This document shows positions 1 through 9,787 of a DNA stretch of 64,000 nt, in pieces (within the stretch, counting starts at the first letter, position 1; each line of letters begins with the position of its first letter). Both the position numbers and the translations under genes were made by a program. The DNA is from Mesobacillus foraminis (GTDB lineage: Bacteria > Bacillota > Bacilli > Bacillales > Cytobacillaceae), in assembly GCF_004340465.1 (NCBI RefSeq), contig NZ_SLVV01000005.1:128024-192023 (forward strand). The letters run 5' to 3'. The notes under the pieces are model-generated. The model saw only the letters and a program-made list of their open reading frames with translations. It was not told the origin of the DNA and searched no databases.

Positions 1-1
1 A

Positions 2-49
2 TTGCCTGACCATAAACCCCCATGCTGCGTCTGCGTTTGTGAAGCTTAA
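2..49 (+). CDS. C-terminal end of an upstream gene, Cys-rich tail
   Basis: One frame is open from the window edge to TAA at 47-49 and encodes a tail with five cysteines in the last eight residues or so (CCVCVCEA). The other two frames stop early. It ends just before the Shine-Dalgarno of the permease, so it would be the preceding operon gene. ArsR-type metal sensors upstream of such permeases often carry cysteines near the C-terminus, but only 15 codons are visible and no family can be assigned. Confidence 0.3.
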   Translation: MPDHKPPCCVCVCEA

Positions 50-50
50 T

Positions 51-120
51 AAAGGAGGTGTAAATCAAAATGTTTGAATTTATCGAAAGCTTTTTGTGAA
101 TTGCGCTTGAACTGACTGCC
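51..120 (+). other. RBS, ATG start and in-frame TGA of the permease gene
   Basis: AAAGGAGGTG at 51-60 precedes ATG at 70 with good spacing. Translation gives MFEFIESFL, then TGA at 97-99, then IALELTA running in frame into the long permease frame. Relatives of this permease usually have an aromatic residue, often Trp, in this first helix, so TGG to TGA is the simplest explanation. The alternative starts after the stop (TTG at 121) have no ribosome site. Confidence 0.7.
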
Positions 121-933
121 TTGTTTGTTCTGATTTCATTCATCATCAGCTTGCTTCAGGGATTTATCCCCTATGAAAAAATTGAAATCCAGCTGGCACA
201 GTCCAATAAACTGCTGGCTAGCATGATTGCTATCTTCTTCGCTTTTATTACACCTTTTTGTTCCTGCTCCACTATTCCGGTGGTTGTAAATATGCTGAAG
301 AACAGGATTCCCTTTTCGATAACGATGGTCTTTTTATTTGCCTCACCTGTTCTCGATCCAACCATCCTGACGGTAATGGGAGTTGTCATGGGATGGAAAG
401 TAACAGCGATTTACACGATTGCCACAACTGTTTTTAGTATCGCAATCGGGTTCACCCTGGATAAATTAGGATTCCAAAAGTATGTAAAAAACGTAGTCAT
501 GACGGGTTACGATGATTCAAAGCAGAAATTCAACTGGTCTTATGCTCTCAATGAAACATGGTCACTGATGAAAAGCGTTTATCCTTATCTATTGATCGGG
601 GCCGCCATTGGCGCTGCCATTCACGGACTGGTGCCCTCAGAATTCATCGCAAAATGGATGGGGCACGATAGCTGGTGGCTTATCCCGGTTGCAGCCGTGG
701 TTGGGGTCCCGTTATATATCCGCCTTTCAAGCATGATCCCAATATCCCAAATATTGATTTTAAAAGGAATGGCCCTTGGTCCTGTGATGGCTATGATGAT
801 CTCATCCGCCGGAGCAAGCCTCCCTGAAGTGATTCTATTAAAATCAATTTTCAAAAAGCAGCTAGTCATAGCCTTTATCCTTTCTGTCATTACCATGAGC
901 ACCGTTTCCGGATTCATTTTCTATCTCATTTAA
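121..933 (+). CDS. YraQ/ArsP-type permease (UPF0718), start region interrupted by TGA
   Basis: An integral membrane permease of about 287 residues counted from ATG 70, with about eight hydrophobic helices. The hallmark TPFCSCSTIPVV stretch lies near residue 60; this Cys-Ser-Cys motif is typical of the YraQ/ArsP permease family, some members of which export trivalent organoarsenicals. The rest of the frame is undamaged to the TAA. The likely native start (ATG 70) is separated from this frame by TGA at 97-99, so the gene may be a recent pseudogene, be weakly expressed from a later start, or contain a sequencing error. It lies between a Cys-rich upstream gene end and a CC-rich small gene, which fits metal or metalloid handling. 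Substrate unknown. Confidence 0.75.
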   Translation: MFVLISFIISLLQGFIPYEKIEIQLAQSNKLLASMIAIFFAFITPFCSCSTIPVVVNMLKNRIPFSITMVFLFASPVLDPTILTVMGVVMGWKVTAIYTIATTVFSIAIGFTLDKLGFQKYVKNVVMTGYDDSKQKFNWSYALNETWSLMKSVYPYLLIGAAIGAAIHGLVPSEFIAKWMGHDSWWLIPVAAVVGVPLYIRLSSMIPISQILILKGMALGPVMAMMISSAGASLPEVILLKSIFKKQLVIAFILSVITMSTVSGFIFYLI

Positions 934-1036
934 GTAAAAAACAGCATGTAAAATAGTTAAGCAAGACTGTCATCACTGCTGGCATCACTTAAGTCTTGGA
1001 AATTGAAAAATGTCCTTGAAAGGAGGTGAATTCCAA

Positions 1037-1186
1037 ATGTTCGACTTCATTAGAAAGATATCAGGAAAAAAGGCTGATTCTGAGTGCTGCGGAGTGGAAA
1101 TCAAAGAAGTAGAAGTAGAAGGAGAAGAAAGCAAAGATTCATGCTGCAGTTCAAACACGCCGAATAATGTTTTTTGCTGCGGATAA
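1037..1186 (+). CDS. small CC-rich protein, probable metal(loid)-binding
   Basis: A 49-aa protein with the strong ribosome site AGGAGGTGA at 1021-1029, 7 nt before ATG. It has three Cys-Cys pairs (ECCG, SCCS, FCCG), the last at the C-terminus, separated by an acidic stretch rich in Glu and Lys. The N-terminus MFDFIRKI resembles the amphipathic start of the upstream permease (MFEFIESF). It lies about 100 bp after the permease in the same direction. Paired cysteines suggest soft metal or arsenic(III) binding; this is inference from composition. No domain recognised. Confidence 0.7.
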   Translation: MFDFIRKISGKKADSECCGVEIKEVEVEGEESKDSCCSSNTPNNVFCCG

Positions 1187-1688
1187 TCTGATTGAATACT
1201 TATTTTCGAATTAAAATGGTGCTACAACTCCTGAATGGGCAAACCTCCCCTTCAGACATTAATTTAGTTTTTATGTTTTTTTAAAATAAAAGCTAAAGAA
1301 GTATCAACAAGAATATCAATCCAATCCATTAGTATCTACATTACATTATCAAAGTCCTTTGTTACATACCTGCTAGGCTTCATAATGGGGATCATATTCC
1401 TCATTATGATAGTTGAAAAGAAAGTAAGCCACCAAAAAAGCCGTGCCCAAGTAGCGCGGTTTTTCTCATTCCCTGATGTCCATTACAAGGGTATCGAACA
1501 ATGCCTCGTCAACATAGAGGAGGAACGCCCACTCTCCGTTCTCGCGGAGGGTAACGCTCGAAGGCACATGCCTTATTTTTTCCAGAATGTTGTTCTTATA
1601 GTATAGGGAGGGGGGCCGGCCCAGCTTAAGGAGAAGCTGGTGATTCTTCTACTATTATTAATATCCTAAATTATTGTTTGGAGTTATG
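1187..1688. other. 502-bp intergenic stretch, no convincing gene
   Basis: It contains inverted repeats but no coding signal I trust. One hairpin (about 1436-1466, AAAAAAGCCGTGC pairing with GCGCGGTTTTT) looks like an intrinsic terminator, and a perfect 7-bp stem with 6-nt loop lies at 1621-1640 (CCAGCTT / AAGCTGG). A 73-codon frame crosses these structures and lacks a ribosome site. Confidence 0.5.
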
Positions 1689-2501
1689 TTACCTTACTCT
1701 TAACTTTTGCCCAGCATATATCTTGTCAGGATTGGCAATGCCATTCAGTTTTTGAAGCTTGCTGACAGTCGTATGGAAGCGGACAGCTAGTTCACCCAAT
1801 GTATCCCCAGGCTTCACCTTATACATTTTTACGGATTCCATGCCTGAGTAATTTGAGAAAGTTTGTTCTTTTTCCAGTTGAAGTCCTGAAACATTCTCCT
1901 CTTTTCCAATAAACCATTGAAGTGTTTTCGGGCTATGAATATGATTTAAATCCAGGTTACCTCCGTACCAGTTGACCCTGCCCCTGTCAGTGTACTGCCA
2001 TAAATCACAGTCATAGTCAGGCTTTAAATCTCGTTTTCCTTCATTCTTGCCGTAACGTGGAATCCACAAAAAATCCGCAGCTACCCTGTCCATCCCGTAA
2101 GGTTTATAAAAGTGATGTCCGGTGTACAGGCCGATTTTCCATCCGGCCTTCTTGCAGACATCAATAAACGCCTGTGTTGCTGGAACGATCTGATCCTTGC
2201 CCGTAGTACATTCCTCCACATCAAGTACCAGGAACTTCGCATCATTATCAATTCGTTCCAGGAAATGTTTTGCTTCAACTCTGGCATCAGCCACACTGAC
2301 AAACTGGGCATAGGCGTAATGACCAAACGGAATCTTGTATTTTTTACAATTCGCCACATGTTTCTTATATTCACGATCAATTGTATTCGAGCCATATTGT
2401 ACGCGAATGATCATCAATGCCACCTCTTTGGCCGCTTCGGCCCAGTCAATATCATGGGATAGCTGGTGGTGTGATATATCCGCAATGAGGTCTTTGTTCA
2501 T
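1689..2501 (-). CDS. GH25 lysozyme with C-terminal LysM
   Basis: A 270-aa peptidoglycan muramidase. The GH25 barrel occupies residues 1-205, with the N-terminal Asp in IADISHHQ (D8) and the acidic pair in LVLDVEE (D94, E96), plus WIPRYG and DLWQYTD typical of the C-terminal strands. A LysM domain follows at about 222-270 (YKVKPGDTLGELA). The start at 2501 is chosen because GAAAGGAGAG lies just upstream; an upstream in-frame start has no such site. No signal peptide is visible, so export would need lysis or another route, as for phage-type GH25 endolysins and some spore or autolysin proteins. It stands alone. Confidence 0.88.
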   Translation of the reverse strand: MNKDLIADISHHQLSHDIDWAEAAKEVALMIIRVQYGSNTIDREYKKHVANCKKYKIPFGHYAYAQFVSVADARVEAKHFLERIDNDAKFLVLDVEECTTGKDQIVPATQAFIDVCKKAGWKIGLYTGHHFYKPYGMDRVAADFLWIPRYGKNEGKRDLKPDYDCDLWQYTDRGRVNWYGGNLDLNHIHSPKTLQWFIGKEENVSGLQLEKEQTFSNYSGMESVKMYKVKPGDTLGELAVRFHTTVSKLQKLNGIANPDKIYAGQKLRVR

Positions 2502-3090
2502 TACATTCCCTCTCCTTTCGACGGGTCTCAAATTCCTATGGGCCTACTTTTAAAAACATAAAATATAAAGAATTTTAGCGAATGAAAGGTACCGCCTTTC
2601 AAATTACATAATTCACAATATGTATATATTTTTAATAAACAATTTCATGATACAATGGCCCAAAAATAAAAACCATATGAGTACGGGAAGTTTTTCTCTA
2701 CAACTGGAAGCTATCCTGAACCGTAGATCTGGCCACCTGACGAACCCCTCTATTTAAGAAATGATCCAATGTAATAATGGATTTATAAATAAACAATAAC
2801 TAAGCATTCACATCTTTTTTAGGGAAAAGTGAATTACGTTATCAAATTACATTGTGTGAATGAATCATTTACCGATGACTTATTGAGTGTTCATCTTGCT
2901 TAAAGGTTTATAAAAATAATGCTGAGAACACTGTATTATCTAATACTTGGGTTTTGTTTTTTAAACATAATTAAACCCTCCGGCCGTGGTTCGTAAGCCC
3001 TTTAGTAATTTTCTTTTCATTCACCTGATTAATCTTCGTGGCAGGAGGGTATTTTCACATTAATGGGAGATTCAGAAAGGATGATGAATA
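2502..3090. other. intergenic, AT-rich, no gene seen
   Basis: I find no open frame with a ribosome site and no strong hairpin here. The TTG start and GAAAGG ribosome site of the next gene lie at its right end. Confidence 0.5.
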
Positions 3091-3678
3091 TTGGCAAAAC
3101 GATTAGCGATTCCGTTACTCGCGTCCATTCTCTTGACCCTGTCGGCATGCAATTCGGACAAGGAGAAGATTGTGAAGGATGAGGATGTCACCAATCCATC
3201 CCTGGAAGAGCAAAAAGCGGAAACCGAGGCCCCACCTCCGGATGAGGAGAGAATTACCGAAACAGCTGGCCTTGGGGACACGCGGGAAAACTTTAACGAA
3301 GAATACGGAGAGCCGGAGGGAGACGAAGAAATCGCCAATTACCAGGAAGATTTTCTCATCGTCACCTTCGAAAACCACCGGGCGGTGAACATGGAGCTTC
3401 ATTTCGGGTCGAACCCGGATGGGCCTAAATCACAAGAAGAGATGATGGCCTTTATCGAGAAGGTAATCCCGAAGGATGCAAAGGAAGTTGAAAGGACGAC
3501 AAACGACCTGAATTCCAACCAGCAGATCATTCAATATAAGAGCGAGACGCTAAAGAACACTATCAGCGAAGAAAGCTTCAGGGGAGACAAGCCAGGAACG
3601 TTCCTTGTTATCCTTGAAGAAGGAGAGGGTGTAGCTCCATTGGCCACCGTTTCCTTAGGAATCGAACAGAACAAATAA
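3091..3678 (+). CDS. lipoprotein, acidic, unknown function
   Basis: A 195-aa protein with a lipoprotein signal: two basic residues, a hydrophobic core and the lipobox LSAC (Cys20), so it is probably anchored outside the cytoplasmic membrane. Residues 21-60 are a low-complexity acidic Pro/Glu linker. The rest is a small alpha/beta domain beginning LGDTRENFNEEYGEP, reminiscent of Bacillus lipoproteins that measure charge or ligand binding, but I do not recognise the family. The start is TTG with GAAAGG 10 nt upstream; the nearby ATGs are out of frame. It is monocistronic and followed by a terminator. Confidence 0.75.
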   Translation: MAKRLAIPLLASILLTLSACNSDKEKIVKDEDVTNPSLEEQKAETEAPPPDEERITETAGLGDTRENFNEEYGEPEGDEEIANYQEDFLIVTFENHRAVNMELHFGSNPDGPKSQEEMMAFIEKVIPKDAKEVERTTNDLNSNQQIIQYKSETLKNTISEESFRGDKPGTFLVILEEGEGVAPLATVSLGIEQNK

Positions 3679-3701
3679 TCGGTATTCGGAATTATAAAAT
3701 G

Positions 3702-3730
3702 AAAAACAGGCTGAATTAGCCTGTTTTTCC
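3702..3730 (+). terminator. intrinsic terminator after the lipoprotein gene
   Basis: AAACAGGCT, a 5-nt loop, AGCCTGTTTTT: a 9-bp stem with a T-run directly after the lipoprotein stop. Confidence 0.85.
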
Positions 3731-4041
3731 TATTCCCGAAATAGGTCTTCAATACTGTACAAAATTGCCACCAGATTTAATATCTTCATTGTATCTTAGG
3801 TTAGCATTTCGCATTTTTCTTCTTGATACCTTACCTACATTGTATGTTCTTACTTTCTTTTTGCTTTACTCCCAGGGTAATTAATACACTTCTTTAATCG
3901 GTCTAAAATGTATGAAACCAACATACATTCGATATACAGCTGAGTGGTGCACTTTAGTATAATAGGGTGAAATAATTCAAATAAGAAAAATAGCCTATTT
4001 TTAATGGATAGAATACCACATAGTCGGGCTTTTCCCTGAGT
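3731..4041. other. intergenic, no gene seen
   Basis: AT-rich sequence between a plus-strand terminator and the convergent PhyH gene. No open frame with a ribosome site. Confidence 0.5.
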
Positions 4042-4929
4042 TTACAAGGCCTTCCGAATACTAATTTCCAGAGGTGAATAGTCTTTCTCATTTATTCTTC
4101 TTAAGTTCAAGTTCTCCGCTAACGGAGTTGTCCGATTGCACATAAAACGAGGAATACCTGAATGATTTTGAGAGGATGAGTGATAGAGAAAAGGATGACA
4201 AAGGAATACATCTCCTGCTTCTGCAATCGTTTCGACGACTCTTAGGTTTGCCCCATCCACCTTAACGGTTTTATTCATAAAATAATCAATTCGGTTTGTA
4301 TCCTTGATTGATGAAGAGGTCTCTTCTTGACCTGTAAGGATGCCAAACCATTCATGAGCTTTATTCACCGCTTGGATTCCTTCCTCGAGAGTGACACCAT
4401 TTTGCTGGTCAGCCAAGTATCGGGCTACCACTTTATGTGATCCCTCTGCCACTAATGTACCTCCACCCTGGGGACCAATATCCGAAAAAATACATAAACA
4501 AAGCAGACCTTGATCAGGACTATTTACGCGATGTTTAAAATGGATCCCATCCCAATGCCATCCATTAGTTGGCACGTCCCATTCCTGATGGGAACCTTCT
4601 GAAAAATTAACAGGCCACCATCCCCAATTATTGGGTATGCCACGGCCGACCCAGCGACCTGTTCCTACTAAATCCTCGATGGCATTGGAAAGTCTTTCGT
4701 TATCACAAGCACGGAATTCCTCCGTATCGTAATTTTCATTTAATCGTAGCATGGGCTCAGTCCAGGTTGTTTCATCCAATCTTTTAACCCCTCTATTTTC
4801 CAGTTGTTCCCACAAATAATCCTGGGCCTTTAATGCGGCCTTTCGCTCAAAAGCTTGGGGTACTTTAACCCATCCTAGTTCAATGAATTGTTCAATATCA
4901 TTTTGAGATAAAACCTTCCCTGTGAACAT
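4042..4929 (-). CDS. phytanoyl-CoA dioxygenase (PhyH) family protein
   Basis: A 295-aa cytosolic Fe(II)/2-oxoglutarate-dependent oxygenase. The metal-binding HxD sits in NGWHWDGIHFKH and the distal His is expected in LCHPFLYHSSSQNHSG; an Arg for 2-oxoglutarate follows (PRFMCNRT). Length and motif order match the PhyH fold. The gene precedes no obvious partner, but an SDR and an aldo/keto reductase lie just upstream on the same strand, suggesting a small-molecule oxidation set. The substrate cannot be deduced. A good ribosome site (AAAGGAGATG) precedes ATG. Confidence 0.85.
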   Translation of the reverse strand: MFTGKVLSQNDIEQFIELGWVKVPQAFERKAALKAQDYLWEQLENRGVKRLDETTWTEPMLRLNENYDTEEFRACDNERLSNAIEDLVGTGRWVGRGIPNNWGWWPVNFSEGSHQEWDVPTNGWHWDGIHFKHRVNSPDQGLLCLCIFSDIGPQGGGTLVAEGSHKVVARYLADQQNGVTLEEGIQAVNKAHEWFGILTGQEETSSSIKDTNRIDYFMNKTVKVDGANLRVVETIAEAGDVFLCHPFLYHSSSQNHSGIPRFMCNRTTPLAENLNLRRINEKDYSPLEISIRKAL

Positions 4930-5047
4930 CCCAACATCTCCTTTAATAAGAATTAAGTTGATTGAATACTAGACTCGTTAATGAAACCGCTGCCATTTCA
5001 TCGTAATCTCCTAAAAATGCGACTTTATTTCCATGCTGTATCACCCT

Positions 5048-5761
5048 TCACCAGGCCATTTTATTCCCTTGATAATCGATGAACATATGCTCTTCAATCG
5101 CTGGAGATTTTAATATTTGGTTCCTGATTCCCGTTGCAGATTCGATGGCATCAATCGTTGCATCCTGATTAAATTCGCCAAAGATATACGATCTCACATA
5201 ACCCGGATGGAACGCTAAAACTTTGATTTCATACTCTTTTAATTGATTCTGTAAGATCGTTAATTGCATGTTTAATGCGGTCTTGGACATGCAATAGCCA
5301 TATTCCTTCTCTCTCCAGGAATCGGTTAAACTTGCCGCTTCCGATGAGATATTGGCAAGGATTTTGCTAGTTCCTTTTATCAGCAATGGAGCGACAGACT
5401 TGGAAACACGCAATGGTCCAAATGTATTCGTATCGATTAGCTTCATCATGTCTTCGTAATTAAACTCTCCGAATAGATCCTCGGATCGGTCTTTGAGAAT
5501 CCCTGCATTATTAATAAGAATATCTAACTGTCCTGCCTGTTCTTTTATATAATCAGCAGCTGCATTGACTGATTGTTGATCGGTTACATCTAATGAGAGA
5601 ATGTGTAAATCTTCATCATACTCTTTTTTTAATTCATCAAGCTCAGGCCAATCGGACATAAAACGTCCGGCGAAAACTTTAAAATTGGATTCAAGGAAAA
5701 CTTTTGTCAAAGCAAGCCCCAGCCCTCTGTCTGCGCCTGTTATATAAGCGGTTTTTTTCAT
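5048..5761 (-). CDS. SDR family NAD(P)-dependent oxidoreductase
   Basis: A 237-aa classical short-chain dehydrogenase. It shows the nucleotide-binding TGADRGLG at the N-terminus, NNAG after strand 4, a Ser in NISSEAASL and the catalytic YxxxK in YGYCMSKTAL. The start at 5761 has AAAAGGAGGT 9 nt upstream; the longer frame upstream lacks a ribosome site and is not SDR-like. It is on the same strand as the PhyH and AKR genes but with gaps above 100 bp, so co-transcription is uncertain. Substrate unknown. Confidence 0.9.
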   Translation of the reverse strand: MKKTAYITGADRGLGLALTKVFLESNFKVFAGRFMSDWPELDELKKEYDEDLHILSLDVTDQQSVNAAADYIKEQAGQLDILINNAGILKDRSEDLFGEFNYEDMMKLIDTNTFGPLRVSKSVAPLLIKGTSKILANISSEAASLTDSWREKEYGYCMSKTALNMQLTILQNQLKEYEIKVLAFHPGYVRSYIFGEFNQDATIDAIESATGIRNQILKSPAIEEHMFIDYQGNKMAW

Positions 5762-6078
5762 TATGTACAGATACCTCCTTTTTTTGGAAACGCAATAATC
5801 CTTGAAATGAGATTTTTTATTCGACCTATACATCCATTTGTAATCTTTCTAAGCTTTCTTGTTTTCTGATATTCCTTGTGATTTCTGGTTTTTAAAATAT
5901 GGGCAATACACCTGAAAAATTGCTTTATTATGTTATCTACTGCTACACTTTCAAGCCATACCCTTGTTGCAGGGCTCCGCTCCTTCATTCTTCTGATAAG
6001 TAGATTTGGTCTTCATTGCTATCCTCGGGACATTGAGAGCTGGAGCCCTGTCAATAGACGCTTTTATAGGTAAACAGA
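5762..6078. other. intergenic between AKR and SDR genes
   Basis: It carries the SDR ribosome site at its left end. No convincing small gene or terminator seen. Confidence 0.4.
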
Positions 6079-7050
6079 TTATGCCTGATAGAAATTCCGA
6101 ATCCACCTATGGGTTTTCAGCTTCTTAACCGACTCTTGAGAAAGCCCTTTTCCATCCCCAACTTGACAGTTTCTTTCGACATTTCTGATGGTACGCATCC
6201 CGGGTATAACGGTAGAAACTGCAGGGGAGCTTAAAACGTATCTTAGTGAGGTTTCTGCCATATCCTCAACCGAGATGTTAAGATCTGTTACGATTTCTTG
6301 TACCCGGTTGGAGACTTCACGTTTTCTTTCCCCTCTAAAATAATGGTTCCTAAAATCTCCCTCTTCGAACGTGCTTTCAGGGGTAATTTTGCCGGTAAGG
6401 CCCCCTTCATCCAATGGTACACGGGCAATAACACCGACCTTATGTTTTTCACAAGCAAGGAAAAGCTTATCTTCCGGGCTTTGCTCAAAAATATTATAGA
6501 TGACTTGAACGGTATCAACGAGGCCTGTTTCAATCAGCTTAATGGCATTTTCAGGCTGGTGATCATTAATGGAAATACCAAAAAATTTAATTTTCCCTTG
6601 CTTTTTCAGCTTTTCAATCGCTTCAAGCCAGTCTCCCTGGTTTACCCATTCGTCAGACCAAACGTGAAACTGTTGAACATCAATTATATCGACACCAAGA
6701 TTGTGCAAGCTCTCTTCCGTGCAGGAAATAATATGATCTGCCGGGAATGCTTCTTCTGCTTGAATACCAGCGGGAGCAGGCCATTTTAAATTTTTCGGAG
6801 GAATCTTGGTTGATACATAAATCGTTTCCGGGCGTTCTCTTAATACTTGTCCAACCAAGCGCTCACTGTGACCATTTCCATAACCTAAGGCTGTATCAAT
6901 AAAATTCAGGCCAAGATCAATTGCTTTATTTAGTGCCTTTATGGATTCTTCATCATTTGCTCCCCGCCATCCCGTATTTCCTATCCCCCAGGCGCCATAT
7001 CCAATCTCTGAAACTTTCAAACCTGTTTTTCCAAGTAATCTGTTATTCAT
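6079..7050 (-). CDS. aldo/keto reductase
   Basis: A 323-aa NADPH-dependent oxidoreductase with the AKR TIM-barrel. Visible residues: the N-terminal LGKTGLKVSEIGYGAWG, catalytic Asp and Tyr in FIDTALGYGNGHSE, Lys in VSTKIPP, and His in VQQFHVW. The C-terminal SPAVSTVIPGMRTIRNVE matches the cofactor-binding end of the family. It is closest in style to YhdN-like general aldehyde reductases of Bacillus. It sits between abfA and the SDR gene on the same strand, 76 bp after abfA, so it may belong to the pentose-related set. A separate ATG with GGAGGG is present. Confidence 0.9.
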   Translation of the reverse strand: MNNRLLGKTGLKVSEIGYGAWGIGNTGWRGANDEESIKALNKAIDLGLNFIDTALGYGNGHSERLVGQVLRERPETIYVSTKIPPKNLKWPAPAGIQAEEAFPADHIISCTEESLHNLGVDIIDVQQFHVWSDEWVNQGDWLEAIEKLKKQGKIKFFGISINDHQPENAIKLIETGLVDTVQVIYNIFEQSPEDKLFLACEKHKVGVIARVPLDEGGLTGKITPESTFEEGDFRNHYFRGERKREVSNRVQEIVTDLNISVEDMAETSLRYVLSSPAVSTVIPGMRTIRNVERNCQVGDGKGLSQESVKKLKTHRWIRNFYQA

Positions 7051-7126
7051 TTGGACCCTCCAGTTTTTTATAATTATTCATTTACACGATTCATTAACTC
7101 ATTTTCCAACCAGCGTAAAGACCAAT

Positions 7127-8710
<1,584 letters not shown>

Positions 8711-8740
8711 TTAAGTTTTACAATTTTTCAATATATAATG

Positions 8741-8756
8741 GATATATTCTAAGATT
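8741..8756 (+). promoter_or_regulatory. candidate operator, copy 1
   Basis: GATATATTCTAAGATT lies between the divergent abfA and araC genes. It differs at one base from 11390-11405 and is related to 11509-11525. Repetition in two intergenic regions of one catabolic cluster points to the AraC-type regulator as binder; this is inference. Confidence 0.55.
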
Positions 8757-8841
8757 GCCAGGTGAAATTTTGATTGTATAGGGAATGCAAAAGTGTATCT
8801 TCCCCTTTGTTATAAAGCATCATAAAAATTTAGGAGAGACT

Positions 8842-9639
8842 ATGACAAATATTTACTATGTAGGTACTGATGCTACTCACACAGAAAGTTTTATTTTTGA
8901 TATTCCTAAAGGTCATGACTGCTGGCTTCTCGTTATCACCAAAACCCCAGCTCTTTTCTGGGTCAATGGTGAAATTAAGGAGTATCCGGCACACAGTGCC
9001 ATATTGTACCAGCCTCATCAGAAAATATATTATCGGGCATGTGCTGAACAATACATAAATAACTGGATACGTTTCGATTCCGATGAACCTTATGTTACTG
9101 AAACGATGCTTCCGCGCGGCATCCCTTTTTCACTGGGTGATCCCGAATATTGCCATCATCTATTTCACTTGCTTGTGACAGAGCACTCTTTTAATAAAGA
9201 CTTTAAAGAATCATCCATAGACTATTTATTAAGAATTCTATTTAATAAACTGTTGGAATCTTACTTCCAGACTGAAATTTCCCCGCAATATTATAATCTT
9301 GTAAAACTTCGTACAGAAATTTATACGAATCCCAGTATCAATTGGACGGTTCCTAAAATGTCAGAATTTGTCCACCTTAGTCCTGGCTATTTGCAAACAC
9401 TCTATAAAAACACTTTTGGTATCTCCTGCATTGATGACGTAATTATCAGCCGAATCCGGTTAGCAAAAGAATATTTGATGCATGGGTCCTATACAATTGC
9501 TGAGATATCATTCCGCTGTGGGTATAATAATGCAGAACACTTTTGCCGACAATTCAAACAAAAGACAGGATATACTCCAGGCAAGTTTCGCAACCGTGTT
9601 GCCAGTCGACACGATGAACTGCTAAAGACCAGCGAATAA
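8842..9639 (+). CDS. AraC family transcriptional regulator
   Basis: A 265-aa sugar-responsive activator type. Residues 1-140 form a cupin-like ligand domain (FIFDIPKGHDCWLLVIT, YRACAEQYINNWIRFDS). The C-terminal 100 residues carry two helix-turn-helices, with LSPGYLQTLYKNTFGIS in the first and IAEISFRCGYNNAEHFCRQF in the second, ending TGYTPGKFRNR. The start at 8842 follows TAGGAGAG; the longer upstream frame has no ribosome site. It is divergent from abfA and convergent with the GH43 gene, so it probably regulates both. Confidence 0.92.
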   Translation: MTNIYYVGTDATHTESFIFDIPKGHDCWLLVITKTPALFWVNGEIKEYPAHSAILYQPHQKIYYRACAEQYINNWIRFDSDEPYVTETMLPRGIPFSLGDPEYCHHLFHLLVTEHSFNKDFKESSIDYLLRILFNKLLESYFQTEISPQYYNLVKLRTEIYTNPSINWTVPKMSEFVHLSPGYLQTLYKNTFGISCIDDVIISRIRLAKEYLMHGSYTIAEISFRCGYNNAEHFCRQFKQKTGYTPGKFRNRVASRHDELLKTSE

Positions 9640-9692
9640 AGATGGTTTAAAAGTTAGCCTGCCATATATAGAATTTTCCTTTTCACTTGTCC

Positions 9693-9730
9693 CCCTTGAT
9701 TGATCCAAGTAAGGCTAGATTAATCAAGGG
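9693..9730. terminator. inverted repeat between convergent araC and GH43 genes
   Basis: A perfect 9-bp inverted repeat, CCCTTGATT and AATCAAGGG, with a 20-nt loop, in the convergent gap. There is no strong T-run, so it is a modest terminator candidate for either gene. Confidence 0.5.
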
Positions 9731-9787
9731 AAGATTTTAGTATTAAGGGGAATAGCGTCTTGAGACCAAAAAAGAAATTGTTGCCCA

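Noticed and set aside
97-99. UGA as a selenocysteine codon in the permease
   Set aside because: The family does not use Cys/Sec here; a Trp codon mutation is simpler, and no convincing stem-loop starts directly after the TGA.
1385-1606. 73-codon plus-strand frame
   Set aside because: No ribosome site, crosses terminator-like inverted repeats, and low-complexity composition.
6298-6789. 163-codon plus-strand frame antisense to the aldo/keto reductase
   Set aside because: It lies wholly inside a clearly conserved gene and lacks a ribosome site and recognisable sequence.
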